From Chaetomium olivaceum (Eukaryota; Ascomycota; Sordariomycetes; Sordariales; Chaetomiaceae): a stretch of DNA of 64,000 nucleotides. A program made the translations under genes and the position numbers. The DNA lies in assembly GCA_039881045.1 (NCBI GenBank), contig JAYWVB010000004.1:744001-808000 (forward strand), written 5' to 3'. Positions 43,551 to 56,503 of the stretch are shown here, piece after piece (position 1 is the stretch's first letter; each line of letters starts with the position of its first letter). The notes under the pieces are model-generated. The model made no database searches. It saw only the letters and a program-made list of their open reading frames with translations, and was not told where the DNA came from.

Positions 43551-46500
43551 TGTTGAAAGGTCTTGGGGGAACTGAACCGACGACTTCGAGAAGTTTACGA
43601 ATGACTGACCGAGACTTGGAAGGCAGATCAAATTGTATTGGTTGGGGCCACCAACCACGTCTTCGCCCTTATACTCAGCAGCTATACCATGTTCAAAACT
43701 TACCTACTCGGGCATAACAGTATGTAACGTCTGATCCGGGTGAAAGAGTGGTGACGAGCGTGCCGATTGTCAGAGAAAAGGAGGCCGCTGTCAACCAACG
43801 GCCCGTTATAGGAGCCGGAATTCGGAATTCGGCACCGTTCAATTATCCGCCAACAAGTTACATTATTGACATCGTTTACCTCGCCGACTCCGTGCCGGCC
43901 CAGCTGATGATTATCTGCACAGTCCAAGCCGGTTCCAGTTTGGGGGCCAAATGTAATATATAGTGTTGAGGGTAGGTAAAGTGTCTCGCCGGTCCATTGA
44001 AAGTAACGTGCCCACAGATATCTTAGCATGACATTCGCCTAGTGAGTTACAGGGGAGCATGAAGGACGCTCATTGCCCTCGCCCTCGGAATCTCGTCGGC
44101 AACCGCTCCACCACGCTTCAGGATTCAGAACGTCACTAGATCTGCTATCCCGCGGGTGCCTCGCATCCTCGACCTCGACAACGTGGTCAAACATATTGCG
44201 GTCTCTCCGGTCACGGGTACAAACCTCAGTGTCAGGGAACAGACAAGCAACAACAACCCCCAGACGACTTCGATGAGTGTCTCGAGCCCTTGACCTTCTA
44301 CGGTGTTTGTTCCAGTGTGCCACCATCGGAGAGTCCACATATAACTTATAAGCTAACGAGGAAGACTCATGAGAATATTCAGCGCAAGATAGCTTCTTAG
44401 ATACACTCAATTTGTTGACCTGCGGTAGAGAAAGGAGGTTGCAGAGACACTGTAATGGTTTAAGATACAGAGCGAGTGCCTACAAGGCACACTCTGTTGT
44501 AAACTTGGCTTGTGCTCTCAATCCCACTGTAAAGTTATCCTCATGCGTGGTCTGCATTATTTTATCTGCTTTTTGCAACTGGGCGGACAATAATGCACCG
44601 TCAACCAGTCCTAGTACTGAAGCAATCTCTCGAACCCCAGCAACCTGAAAGAGGGTATTCTCTCTTCGACTTGGAATCAACTAACTGAGACTCATACCTC
44701 GAAGCTACATCGACTCTAGCCAGGCTACCCAGTTGAACCCAGGCAATGCTTGCGTTTGCTTCAACACTTTGTCTTCAACCTAGCAAATCTCCTCGAGTCC
44801 TCGGGACTACCCGACCGAACAGTCAGGTAACCCAATCCCAGCAACAGCAATGGTATCCCAACCGGTGCCGGGGTCTGGCCCATACTGCTCCACATCCACG
44901 ACATCGGGACAACCGCTGTGAGGACAGGGACTACGGACAGGGACTACGGACAGGGGACTATGAACAGCATCCAACGGCTACGTGACACAACACACAAGCC
45001 CGTGCCGACTCGCTATCACGGGCTCCATGTTAGCTGCGGCTCCGCAGCGGCATCACACGTACTCGTACTCGTTACTAAGAGGAATCATGAATAGCCTAGG
45101 AGCTATGACCAGCTCTGGCCAGCTAACGACGACAGCTCTTGCTGACTCGGCGGTAGTTGAGTTCTCGAACGACCCGTGGAACCCTGGGAACCCTGGGACC
45201 CTGGCGGGGAGCCCATCAGCGTCCGAGTTTCAACATGTGAGCTGCCGTCTCGATCACACTTTCTATGCAGTCTATGCAGTGCAGAGCACACCGCAGCTTG
45301 GCGGCCGCTTTGTTTATTGTGCTTGCTGGGATGGGATCACAATCACAACGGCGATTCGGCAGATGGTATTCGTACGAATAGGAAACAAACCACGCAACCC
45401 ACGCCGCTCTCCAGCACACAACAGACAACACTGCCGGCCCGGGTCTCCAACCGCGCGCGGCGGCCGTCACCCAACCCATATCGAGTAGGAAGCACGGGAG
45501 GTGGCATCTAGGCATCTGGTGCATCTCCGTCGTTCTGCCGTGGGACCAACCAGACGGTGCAGCATCGGGAACAGGCCTCTGAGTGGCCGGATCTGCTCGC
45601 TCACCGCCAGATCCGAGTCCCTTCCCAGCTCCCGAGTCAGATCCAATCGAAGAGGGCCTAGAGCCGGCACGGGAAAGGCGGCTTTTGGTGGGATCGGGGA
45701 GGGGTGGTGGGTTGCGGGCCCAGACATGATGCGGCCTGGTGGCCCAAAGACAACGAATTCCCCGGCGTGCCACTCAGAGCGCACGGCGCACCGCCGCCTG
45801 GTTAATCCCGGGGGGCCTCAAACCCCGTCGGCGGGTATCGATGATGAGACGGGTATTTGCACGGAGCTGGCCGTGTGGCAGAGACCTCGACGGAAGGACT
45901 CGGCAGAGCGGTGGTGCCGTGGCCCAAGGTAGGCGCTAATGCAAGCACTCAAAGCACTCACCTGCATCGCCCCACCGCAAGAAAGATGGCATTGACAGGT
46001 TGACAGGCCCTCAGGCCATCGTTCGAAGATCTGGAGGGCCTGGCGGGGGTGACAGTGGGGATGCCCCATGGAGGGGATTGTCAGCCTGGAAACATGGCAC
46101 CTTGGGCGGCGCTTGATCCTGTCCTGTCGTCTGTCCGGTCCGAAGGGCGCATTCTGGCAGGCACCTCATGGCGTCGGCACGCACTCGCTCATCAAAGCAA
46201 TCCTCGGCGCGCGCCATGTGCGGGCAACGAGTCGCGCGGCACGCCACTAGGGTGCCATCGGCCGAGATGGCGAACCGGCGGGATCAGCAGTCGGGCGAGT
46301 GATGGAAGAAAGGTGCGTCATCCACTCTCCGGCCAGGCCAATGGCTGTGCTGAGAAAGGGTGCCATCGTTCGGGAGCGCCATCATCCATCACGGCGAGCG
46401 GCGGGCACAGACGAAAAGGCTCTGCCACTTCGGTCATACCAGCGCTCGATGCTTGGGCTAGACCGTCACCGAGGGACAGGAACCGGGCCGTCCGAGGTGG

Positions 46501-49500
46501 CCTCCCAGCGTACCGGGCGCGCCACCTCTGCTGATCACATGGGCGACATGGGCAAACTGGGTAATCATTCCGGGAATGGTGATGAACAAAGAAACTTGAA
46601 GGGCAAACTCGCCCGGAGTCGACCCCGAGATCTGCCGGCCTCCGCCTCTTTGGTGACGAGCGCGAGAGCGGCTGGGGCACGGCAGAAAGGAGGCAGCCCG
46701 GGCAAACACGATGAATGAGTCGGATCTCCTTCGTACTGACTCTTGTCAAGTACGAATACAGACGGATATTCCGAGCGAAATGACCGAGAAATCGGCCGAT
46801 GTGATATGGTTAAAGCAGAAAGAGAAACAATCCCGATGACAAAGGAACGAAACGGCTGAATTGTGGATTTGGAGATGTGACTCGCAGGGTCTTGCAATCA
46901 GATGAGACGGAAGCAGCAAAGAATTCGGTCGGGATTCATCATCAGGGAACAAGAGACTTCTCGAAGCGGAATTCCGAAGTCCCATGCTACCATCTTCCCA
47001 TCTCCATGCCCGAAATGGGGACCAGCTGAAAAGCAAGTGGCTTTTCTCACGGAGCAGGGGGGTATTGAGCATGCTGAGCTTGTTGGGCTGAGAGAGAAGG
47101 AGGGGTCTGGGGGTGAGGGAGCTGGGGAGAATGCAAAGGAAACCGCCGAAAGCGGGGTTTCTGTTCTGTCGCTCGAGGAAGCACAGACACCAAATTGAAG
47201 CTAAAGTGAAGTGGGACAAATAAACAGCCAATATTGAATGCACGGGCCAATTACCTGTGGCTGACGGGCGCCCAACTGCAGGCAAGAGGGTGGGGAATGG
47301 GGGGCATGGGGATCGAAGAAATCGAATCATGTGCGTGGAAATGCAGAAACCGGTTGTGCCCAGCCGCCGCCGTTATGCTCGGAGGTGAGCGCGGGGCGGC
47401 GGCGTGTCGCTCACGTTTCCGATCGGAATTTGCTCTTTGCTTTTTTGCCCTCTTCGGTTTTTGGAGAAGGAAGGGGAGAGAAGAGAGAGAAGGTAATGTC
47501 CGTGCGTGCCAATCAAAAGGATGCCTGCATGCAAGCCTCACATTTCCCTCGTTTCCGGTTTGGCCTGCAGGGTCCCCCACATGCACTCTCCGAGGGACCA
47601 ACCAGAGACCAATCAGGGACCAACCAGGGCTTGTGGAAGCACGTCCTTCGCTGTGAATGCGATGCAACAGCCCTCCTTCCATCTTTCCAGGCTGACTGCG
47701 AATGCAAAGTCACCTTGCAATCTTGCCTTCCATGAAGACGAAACATGAGACTTTGATGAATGAGACCTGAACGAGCGAGAAGAGCCGAGCCAAGAATTCC
47801 CATCACGATCAAGCCTTGTCACAATAAACAAAACGCCAAACACCAACTAAAGTTAGTTCGTGTCAATCCACACTCCGAAAACAGACAAAACTAAAACTTA
47901 CCATTTCTCAACACACAAGTGAGACATCCACAGTCCAAGTAGTAACCTCTTCGTGGTTAGCCAGTTCCAGTTCCCCATCATTCATTCACACAAAAAGAAG
48001 CATTCATCATCCACCAACGGGCAGCAGGGGAGGTGGTACCTCGGGGCAGGGCAGGGCAGGGCACACCCCAACCCCCCGCCCCCGGCTCGAGCAGCTCAAG
48101 CAGCTCAGGTAAAGTAGGGCTGCATGCATCGAAACACAACAGTCAACAGTCGCAAATCATCGCAAGCCCGCAAAAAAAACCACCACCACCAAACCTGCAA
48201 CCTGCAACCCACAACCCGCAACCCGCAACCCGCAAACCCGCAACAACACCAAAAAAGCGAGGCGACGTGGCGTCCCCCCCAGCGCCCAATCACAGCCCCC
48301 CCTCCCCCCCCAAGGTTTTGTGAAATCCTCTTGTTTTTGTTCTCCGCCTGCAGGCAGGCGGGCGGGCGGGCGCGGCCTAGAAACGGGACAACAGTTGCGC
48401 TGCGGCTTTTGGGCAACCACACCAAACCAAAACCAAACCAAACCAAACCCATTCCCACACGCACCAACGGGCGCTCGAAGAAAGGCAGGGCCGGGGCGCA
48501 AACGCACGTCTGCGGCGCGAAGGGAGAAGCGGGGGGCAGGGGGGTTGGGCAGGTGGGGTTGAGGGGTGTGTGTGTGTGTGTGTTGATGGTTGGTGGTTGG
48601 TGGTTGGTGGTTTGTTATTGAGTGAATGGATGGTTAGGCTTGCTGCACGTCAGTTCCGAGAATGTCACTCACACTTCTTCTCTCTCTCTCTCACTCACTC
48701 ACTCCCACCCACTCCACACACACTCCCAACGTTTGTAACGAAGTAACAGCAGAAGCAGCAGCAGCAGCAGCAGCCTTGCTGGGGCGACGGATGGGGGATT
48801 GATAGGCGGGTAGGGGAGTTTTAATTTCCAGAATGGCACTTTCGAGTCGACCCCCCTCCCCCTCCCCGTCCTTGGCAGGGTGTGGTGAGGTCACAGTTTA
48901 GACTTTTCTTGAATGAATGCGAGTGTGAGCGACGAATATGAGGTTTAGCGCCAGGAGTGGCAAAGGGAAGGGGAAGGATTGACGATCCAGAACGGACTGC
49001 AAGGCGACAGGGCAACCAAAGCAACTGGCAAGCAAGCAAGCAGGCAAGCCAGGAGCAGGCACAGGCGAGCAAGCATTGGGATCCGCGATGAGAGAAGCCA
49101 GGCCCGCCGCCGCCCCAATCCTTCCATGATTTCGGGGCCAAGCCCATCATCAGCATGGCGGATCCGTCACGTGGAAGGGACGGGAACGGCGGGCTGCCCT
49201 TTTTTCATTCATTGTGTCGTTGACGAACTGACCATTGTCCCTTCCCGGCCGCCGCCAACAACGCCGTCTTTTCCGGGCCCATGTCCATGGGGCGTCGGGC
49301 GTCGGGCGTCGGGCGGCGGGTTGGCATCAAAGCGATACCGAATCTGGACTCGGCGGGTTTGGATCACATCATCATTCCCCAAAGTCCCGAGAAAGAGGCC
49401 GGAGGGGTTTAGTGCATTTCGAAACTGAGTCAAGTTCAAGGCGAGCGTGTCTCTCATGCGAGCATTCCATCGTATTGTATTTGTATTGCCAGTTCAGGTA

Positions 49501-50399
49501 TTACCCAGTGATCTAGCTAGTTATTCCATCAACAGCTTCCCACCACCACAAAGGCAGAGAAAGGTCTATCGACGCTCGGGCTGTCTCGCCCTCTTTCTGT
49601 CCAGAAAAACGTAATCAGTTCTTGCGGCCGGCGGCACTGCGCCCACGCTCGCAATGGGTTATTGACCCAGGGGTAATGTCTAACAAGTAAATGTTCATCT
49701 TCATATCCCATGTCCCACATTTTCCGCCGCCCTCCCAACCAAAACAACACAAGATCGGGGGTATTAAACAAAAAGTTGAGCTGCGAAAGAAACGACGACG
49801 CAACCGACCCTGGTCCAGGAAACTCCTGTATTCCCCTCCCCACCTGTCCCCCAGCGCCGAAGATATGCTCCCAGTCCGTCCCGAGCGCCTGGGCATAACA
49901 AAGGGAAAACAAAAGAAATAGAAGAGAATAAAAAAGAATACAGAATTTGTTTTAAAGATATGGACAAGAGAAGATCCGTCATCCCGGTGACCGTGGCGTT
50001 ATCCAAATGGCTCCGCGTTGGGGGTCCTCGACTGGCGGATGGAAATAAAACAGAACCTTGCGCAGCATTAAATCCATACTTTGGTTTTGTTGCAATCAAC
50101 ATCCCTCCTTGGGGAGTCAAATAGGTAAAACGTTTCTTCGTCGTGGCCTTGGAGTGTGAGGGACTTCCGTTGATAAAAAATTGGTGATCCAACACGGCCG
50201 ACGGGTATTGATTTGGTTGATTTGTTTGTTTGTCGGCGGTCGTAGTGATCCAGCGACCGGCGCGGACATCCCATCCCGGAACAGGAACGGCAGGCAATCC
50301 GGCGTTGAGAGGCATGATTCAAAACAAGATGAACGGGGCACCCCATGTGAGGAGCAGCACCACGCATCGCGATTAAGAAAGGAAAGGAAGCTTAGTAGC
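43551..50399. other. Gene-poor, microsatellite-rich tract (6.8 kb)
   Basis: No supported gene on either strand. Frames such as 46746-47330 (-), 45216-45773 (-) and 46049-46534 (+) overlap one another and lack motifs. Simple repeats are dense: GGACAGGGACTAC units at 44921-44961, CAACCYG 7-mers at 48195-48245, CT and CACT tracts at 48677-48720, AGC units at 48754-48775, and GGGCGTC at 49291-49320. The last part is the 3' side of the kinase gene. Confidence 0.55.
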
Positions 50400-52084
50400 T
50401 TAGTAGCACCCCTGCATGTGGGCAAACAGCGGAACCTGGTGGTGGAACGGAACTGGATGGTGCAGCTGGGGCACCGGCTGTGTCGGCTGCGTGTACCTCA
50501 ACACGTCCCAGACATATTGATGCAACTGAAACTTGGTGGGTGGTACGCAGGGCTGGACAGGCATAGGCATGCCTTGGACAGGGAGCGGGCCGGCCATGTG
50601 GTGGTAGGGGTGCATGTACTCCTGGGGCGGGAGGTGGTGGTGCTGCTGGAACGGCATCATCCTCGGCTCCTCAGCTTCGTAGATTGCCGGCTCAGTCGGT
50701 GGTGCCTGTGCCTGGGGCGGGGGCGTCTTGGGCATGTCCTCAAGGTAGTCGTCGTCTTCCAGGTCGCTGACGCTGGAGCAGGTCGAGGTGAGGGATCCTT
50801 CTTCGTCGGACGAGCACGACTCCCCATCCGAGGAGGTGGGCGAGAGCGGCGCCTCGTGTTCGTAGTCGTACTCGTCGTCCATGGCGGATTCCTCGCAAAC
50901 GTAAGTAGTGTGGCCCGGCGATGCGGGCGGTGTTGACAGCTGAGCTGTTGAGTTTTCGGTGAACCGGAGCAGGCTGAGATCCGAGCGCGCAGCTCAGGGA
51001 GCGTGATCCTCTCATCCGGGTTCCGGGTAAAGATCCTTCCCAAGATGTCGTTCAGTTCATCCGACACTGGGAGGATGGTCTTCAAGAAGTCCCGGCTTTT
51101 GGTGTAAGCACCGTAAGTGGAGTCCTCGTAGGATGCCTGCTTCCATGGGTTGCGTCCACAGGTGAGGTTCACCAGGATGACTCCAGGCTCCAAACATCGT
51201 TTGGTGCGCAGTAGTAGAACGGCCTCCTTGATGAGGGGTCCAGACATTCTAAAAGAGAGGAAAAAGAGAAAAGGTCAGTTGGTGTCGAAGGGGGTAAAAA
51301 AAGGAAACGCAAGCCACGCGTGGGTTCTCCTGAGGCCGGGTAGGAAAGAAAAAGAAGCGCGGGGGGGGGGGGGGGGGGGTTGTAGAGTGCAGGTGTGCGC
51401 AGCAGCAGAGATGTTGATAAAAGACCTACCTGGAGACATGTAAAAAGTGGAGCCGCAACCATACTCTTCGGATCTCTCCGATGAGGTAGCAAGGCCAAAG
51501 TCTGCCAGCTTGACAGTCTCGCCCTGGTCAGAGACGAGCACGTTCTCCGGCTTCAAGTCCCGGTGGTAGATGCCCAGGCTGTGGCAGTGTCCCACGGCAT
51601 CCAGGATCTGGAGGAAGACCTTCTTGGCCAGCTCGTCCTTACCCACATACTGCCCGCGCTCGGTGATGTTGTAGAACAGGTCACCTTCGGGGCAGTACTC
51701 CAAGATCACGTAGATGCAGTCCGGGTAGTCGATGATCTTTAGGATCGAGACCACGTTGCGGTGACTGGACGCGGTGTAGTGCAGCTTGATCTCCTGGGTC
51801 TGGAAGGTGACTTGGCGGCGGTCCAGTGGTGTCCCGTCCGGGTTGAACTTGCTCAGGCACTTGACGGCATAGCGAACGCTGGACTTGGTGTCGACGGCCG
51901 AGTAGACCACGCCGTACGCACCAGTGCCCACAATGCCCGTCAGCTGGAGCGAGCTGGTGATAAACCTTCCTAACCTCTCCTCAGGGGCCGCCGGGGCGAA
52001 GCGGTGACTCGTGATGGTGCAGGGTTGGCCGAACGCTGGCGAGGCTGGTGGAGTGGGGTAGCCGTACACTGGAACATGCTGCAT
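50400..52084 (-). CDS. Ran1/Ksp1-like serine/threonine kinase, two frameshifts
   Basis: Exon 1 51430-52084 and exon 2 50400-51248, with an intron of 181 nt that contains a G19/C19 homopolymer. The start is at 'MQHVPVYGYPTPPASP'. Kinase motifs are complete: GTGAYGVVY (glycine loop), 'RYAVKCLSK' (VAVK Lys), HRDLKPENV, DFGLAT, 'GSTFYMSPE' (APE-like) and 'APNDVWSLG'. The C-terminus is acidic, then Pro/His/Gln-rich. It resembles S. pombe Ran1/Pat1 and related fungal nutrient and meiosis regulators. Two single bases appear missing: one G at about 51183 ('DVWSL' to 'GVILVNL') and one base at about 50968 ('ISAC' to 'RFTENS'). With both corrected it would be about 501 residues. As the frame is otherwise well conserved, sequence error is more likely than loss of function. 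Confidence 0.85.
51361..51379. repeat. G19 homopolymer in kinase intron
   Basis: 19 consecutive G on the + strand, within the single intron of the kinase gene (C19 in the transcript). Confidence 0.9.
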
Positions 52085-53516
52085 GATCTGGCCCTTTGCT
52101 TTCTCCTGTCGATGAATTCCTTTGGGGTTTGGGATTGGAAGTTTCGTATTCCAGTCGGGAGTGGGAAAGTCCAAGGGGGGGGCGCGGAGAGATAGAGAGA
52201 TAGATAGACAGAAAGACAAAGAGGAAAGGGAATTAGACGAAAGGCAGAGGAAACGGATCCTTGGCAGAGACCCGACGGGTTGGCAATAATCCTCGAAAAC
52301 CAAAAAGGGCCGGTTTAGTCCTTTGTCCCTCTGGGCTGGGCTTGGAAGTTCCTGGGTTGAGAGAGTCTTCAAGATGGGGCGGGTCCGAGTCCTCAGGTTC
52401 GCAAAAGGTGACCTCGAGTGAACGAGTCAAGCCAGCTGTTGGTGGGACGGTATGGTTGGGTGTCAACGGGGAGAGAGCGGGGGTTCCACAGTTGCTCGGA
52501 GGCGGTGTGTTGTGGGTGAAGCGGTAAGGGGGCGAAGACTTCTTGACGTGGTAGGGTTCCCACAAGCAACTGGCGAGAAGGAAGACCAGATGCGATAAAA
52601 GACCCAAGAGGGAAGAGGGAAAAGGACAGTTTTGAAGGAGTGTCGAGAAAAAGGGCGGTCGGTGATGGGGAGTGAGGCGTCAGTGATGCAGGCTGGAAGA
52701 TCGTTGTTATGTCTCGACGGCACTGACTGGCCAGCTCCACCGCCGCCCCGTTCCCCAGGAGCCTTCCTTGCCCCCCCTTGCCCGATGCCTCGAATTGCGT
52801 GTTTTCCCTGTCTGCTGTGGCTTGATTGGCTTCGAAAGGTCCATGTCAGACGGGCCCAGTCTTAGGATGCGCCTCTTCATTGCCCAGAGGCGGGAGCAGG
52901 GGTGGCCGCCCCTGTGGGCCGGCCGGGGGGTACGTACCCTCCTGGCTTCACCGGCACAGGCCAACACATCCTTGTGCTGAGACCATGGGAACCGCAATGC
53001 GCCATCCTATTCTTAATCTTGGGTGCGCGGCGCTAGCTCGGAAGGAGCATGGTGTGGGTGGAAACAGATGGTGTGGCGGGACCCTGGGCGGTCCTGCGAC
53101 TGGCCCCGGCGGCCAAGAACGGGCTTCGCGCTAACGAACGGCCAGAGCAATGCCAGAGCAATGTGTGATTACGAGACGAGGCCTGGGTTGACACACGCCC
53201 GCCCAGTCACAGAGCGCCCTGTGTGTCACTGCCTCCTCACACGCCCCCCTCTCCCCCACATGCGGTTGAAGTCTGGCCAAGCAGCGGGCAGGACTTCGGT
53301 TGCTTCGGTCTGGCGGGAGGGGTGAGTCAAGCAGCAGACAAAGAGAGAGCAGAGTGGGTGTGGTGGGCTGATGCCGGGCAAATGCAAGCGAGGCCCCGTG
53401 ACAAGCAGCCGCCAACTCCTTTGCCCTCGTTGCTGTTTGGCAAGCACCCCAAGCCGAATCGCTCATTGAAGCGGCGGGCAACGGCTGGAGCCGGCGGAAC
53501 ATGAAAGCTGCGCATC

Positions 53517-53534
53517 GGGGGGGGGGGGGGGGGG
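53517..53534. repeat. G18 homopolymer
   Basis: 18 consecutive G on the + strand in the kinase upstream region. Confidence 0.9.
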
Positions 53535-56460
53535 CTATCATGACTGATGACGGGAGAGGCGAGGTTTCGTGAGTCGTGTGTGTCCACTCGTCCACGTACA
53601 CTTTTCTTCGGTCCACAAGCCGGCTCCCGGGGGGTTCTGTGATTTCTTTCACACATATGAAGACCCGCTCTTGTAATGTGTACACAGTATGTGGCACGAC
53701 GGGCGAGGAGGCTCCAGGGCTCCCGGTAGTTCGTTAGTTACAAAGTCCCGCATTGCTTCGTTGTTGAAGGTTCAGCGAGCGAGCGACCGGGATGCAGAGT
53801 CCGAAACCGACTCCTCTGGTGTTGTTGATGTTTGAGCCAGACCCTCACGGCATTGTCAGAGATCAGAGACTGCATGGATGAGCTGCCACACCTCGGGTCT
53901 GGGAGGTGATTCATCAAGCGCACCCATGAGCTGTTTGTTTCTGCGATTGCATGCATCGGCCAGGGAGTGGACCGGCTGATCGCAGCCGAGGAAACGGTGG
54001 GTGGCGAGCGCGAGGGAACCGCTGAGCCGCTGTGGAGGGGAGGGTCCCTGGGGTTCCATTCTCTTGCCCGTGGGCCACATTGTCCGTCTGGAACCCGGCT
54101 GGAACCCGTCTGGAGCCCGTGTTTCTTGAGGCAACCCTCAACGCTCACACCAGCAATCTGGAAAAAGTACGGCAGTCAGCAGTGCAACGAAACCTGCATG
54201 TGGCGGGGCAGACCCATCCAAGACTTTGATCAAATCAATTCAACACCCGCCTGCCGCCGTTGACGACGCACGCGGAGCACGCGGAGCACGCGAAGCACGC
54301 GAAGCAAAGCGGGCGATGCTCCGAACCACAAGATCTGGCGCATCAGCCCATCAGGGATCGAAGTCAACCCCTCAGCCCCCTGGTGAGTTAACTAGTTTGA
54401 TAACTAGCGCCTCCATCATCAATTGCTTGCCGAATATGTGGGCATCATCAACTGCGAAATGCCAAGGCGGCCATCGAAATCGAAGTTGGTGGAAACGGGC
54501 GCCATGGCTGTGGAACCACTCAAACTCAAGCGAGCTTGGGGAAATCTTCGGGATCGGCTAGGCTTGGGCCAGAAAGAGGTCAAAGCAATTAATTGCTGGG
54601 CTTAGCGCTGATGATGGACATACCATGCTGCCATGATAAGCCTCGTCCCGATTCAGGGCGTTTCTTGGTTCCAACGTTCCAACTTCCCAAGTGCGGGAAT
54701 AACTGGGCACCTTCAGTTCAACCCCAGGAGCACAGACACAGGCAGGCAGGCACACAAGCCCATCGGATGGTTTGGCGCCAAGCCAATAACGGATTGCACA
54801 GTCCAGTCACAGTGCGCTTGGTCATCTTATTTTTCAACTTCTCATCTCTTCCAGGTTCCTACTTTCGGACAAGAGATAAGATACAGGAATTGCTTGATAT
54901 CATTCCAATCCACTCGATTCAACATTCAATGAACAGGTACATACTGTGTTCATCGTAACTCTTACCGAGGACGGCAAGGACGGGAGTATTCATCTCGGTA
55001 TGGCTTTTGCTTGCCTGTCAATATCAATCAATAAATAATAAAATCATACACCCAATCTATCGAAAGAGAAAAACTGCATACAGCACTTTTTTGATGTGAA
55101 CATGGAAGACAGCAACGACGAGTAGATGCTGGATATAGTAAGGGTTATCCATATGTACAAATAACGCACACAGCGGGAGAAAAGCTACTGGGTCAAATCT
55201 AACATACCATGACGTGTTGGAGGTTAGACCTAGAACTAACAATAACACTTATTAACTACCTAACTCTATTTCTCCTCATTCGGCCGACACTAATATGGCT
55301 TCAAACACGGCAATGAGTTCTAGAGGTTTGAAGCAACAGCTCCGTATCCCAAGTTTCTCAGCTAAGTACTTACACTCACACGTCCATGTTGACGCTGCTT
55401 CGATTCTTACAAGTCTACATAGTACTATCACCTTGGTACCTATACGTATGTCTTCACTTACGTTATACGTTACATACATGCACAGTCATGACAACATCCC
55501 GTAGTCTGAGGCTTGCGTGTGGCACAGGGCTGGCGCGAGTGCCCTGAATGGGAGTGATTGGGTAGTCGATAATATGTAAAGCATTTGTCACTGTCAAGCG
55601 GCAGCATCTGCAGTACGATGAACAATCGATATCTCGCTCTCCCGTACAAGACATACACACATACACACACGCACACACATACATCCAGATTAAACATCTC
55701 ACCACCCAGTCAGCAAGGGCCGGACGACCGGCCAGTAACGAGGGCCCACAGTGAGACGGCCGGCTACGGCGGGCGGCCGCAGTTCGCCCTGCCCGCGCCC
55801 GTTGCCCGTTGCCCGGGGGGCCGGGTGAGCGAGCAACATCCCAAGCGGCGGGGGCGGGCGATGGACCCGTGGACCCAACCCCCCTCCCTCAGCTGGATAT
55901 CCTGTGCGCGCCTGTGTGTGTGTTTCGTCGATCACAGATCAGAATCTCCATTCCCCATCGGCAGGTGGGCTATCTTGGTATCCCGCCCCCAATGCTCCCT
56001 CCCATCTCATCCATGATCCAACCCAGCCCAACCTAATCCCCGTGGCCAATGTGCGGCCGCCGCCTCGTCAAACACAACTAACTACAAGGACAAAACAAAA
56101 CCAACCGGCCGGCCGGGCTAGCTGACGACACGACAAACTCACCGTCGTACGGGGGGGCGTCGTTAGCTTGTTTGTTTGTTGTTGTTTTGCCCCCGTGCCA
56201 CAGGGGACGGGGAGATGCGGCGGCTGGCCTGTCACCAACCCCCCCCCAACCTCTTCTCTCTAACTACCTACTTGCCGCCTCGATCTGCCGTGTAGCCTCA
56301 CAGAGTACGGCTGGCAAAGGCAGGCTGCTGCAGAACGATCCGATCTCATCCCGTACATAGGCACATCTTACTATGTACCTGACGCAACGCACAGGCCACG
56401 GTTCGCGGCCAGGCGCCGGCCAAGCGGCCGATTGGGAAAGTCTGCCAGAGAGAGAGGTTG

Positions 56461-56503
56461 AATTGGATTGGATTGGATTGGATTGGGTTGGGTTGGGTTG
56501 GGG
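56461..56503. repeat. (GGATT)n/(GGGTT)n pentamer array
   Basis: Four to five GGATT units pass into three GGGTT units. It is G-rich on one strand; it is not the TTAGGG telomere repeat. Confidence 0.8.

Noticed and set aside
44921..44961. Short direct repeats considered as a CRISPR-like array
   Set aside because: Units are contiguous 13-14-mers without spacers in a eukaryotic genome; a simple tandem repeat explains them.
46746..47330. 194-codon minus-strand open frame
   Set aside because: No start context, no domain and no codon pattern; the region is rich in CT tracts that keep frames open by chance.
53131..53697. 188-codon minus-strand open frame spanning a G18 run
   Set aside because: The homopolymer would encode a Pro run; several overlapping frames have equal length and no motif.
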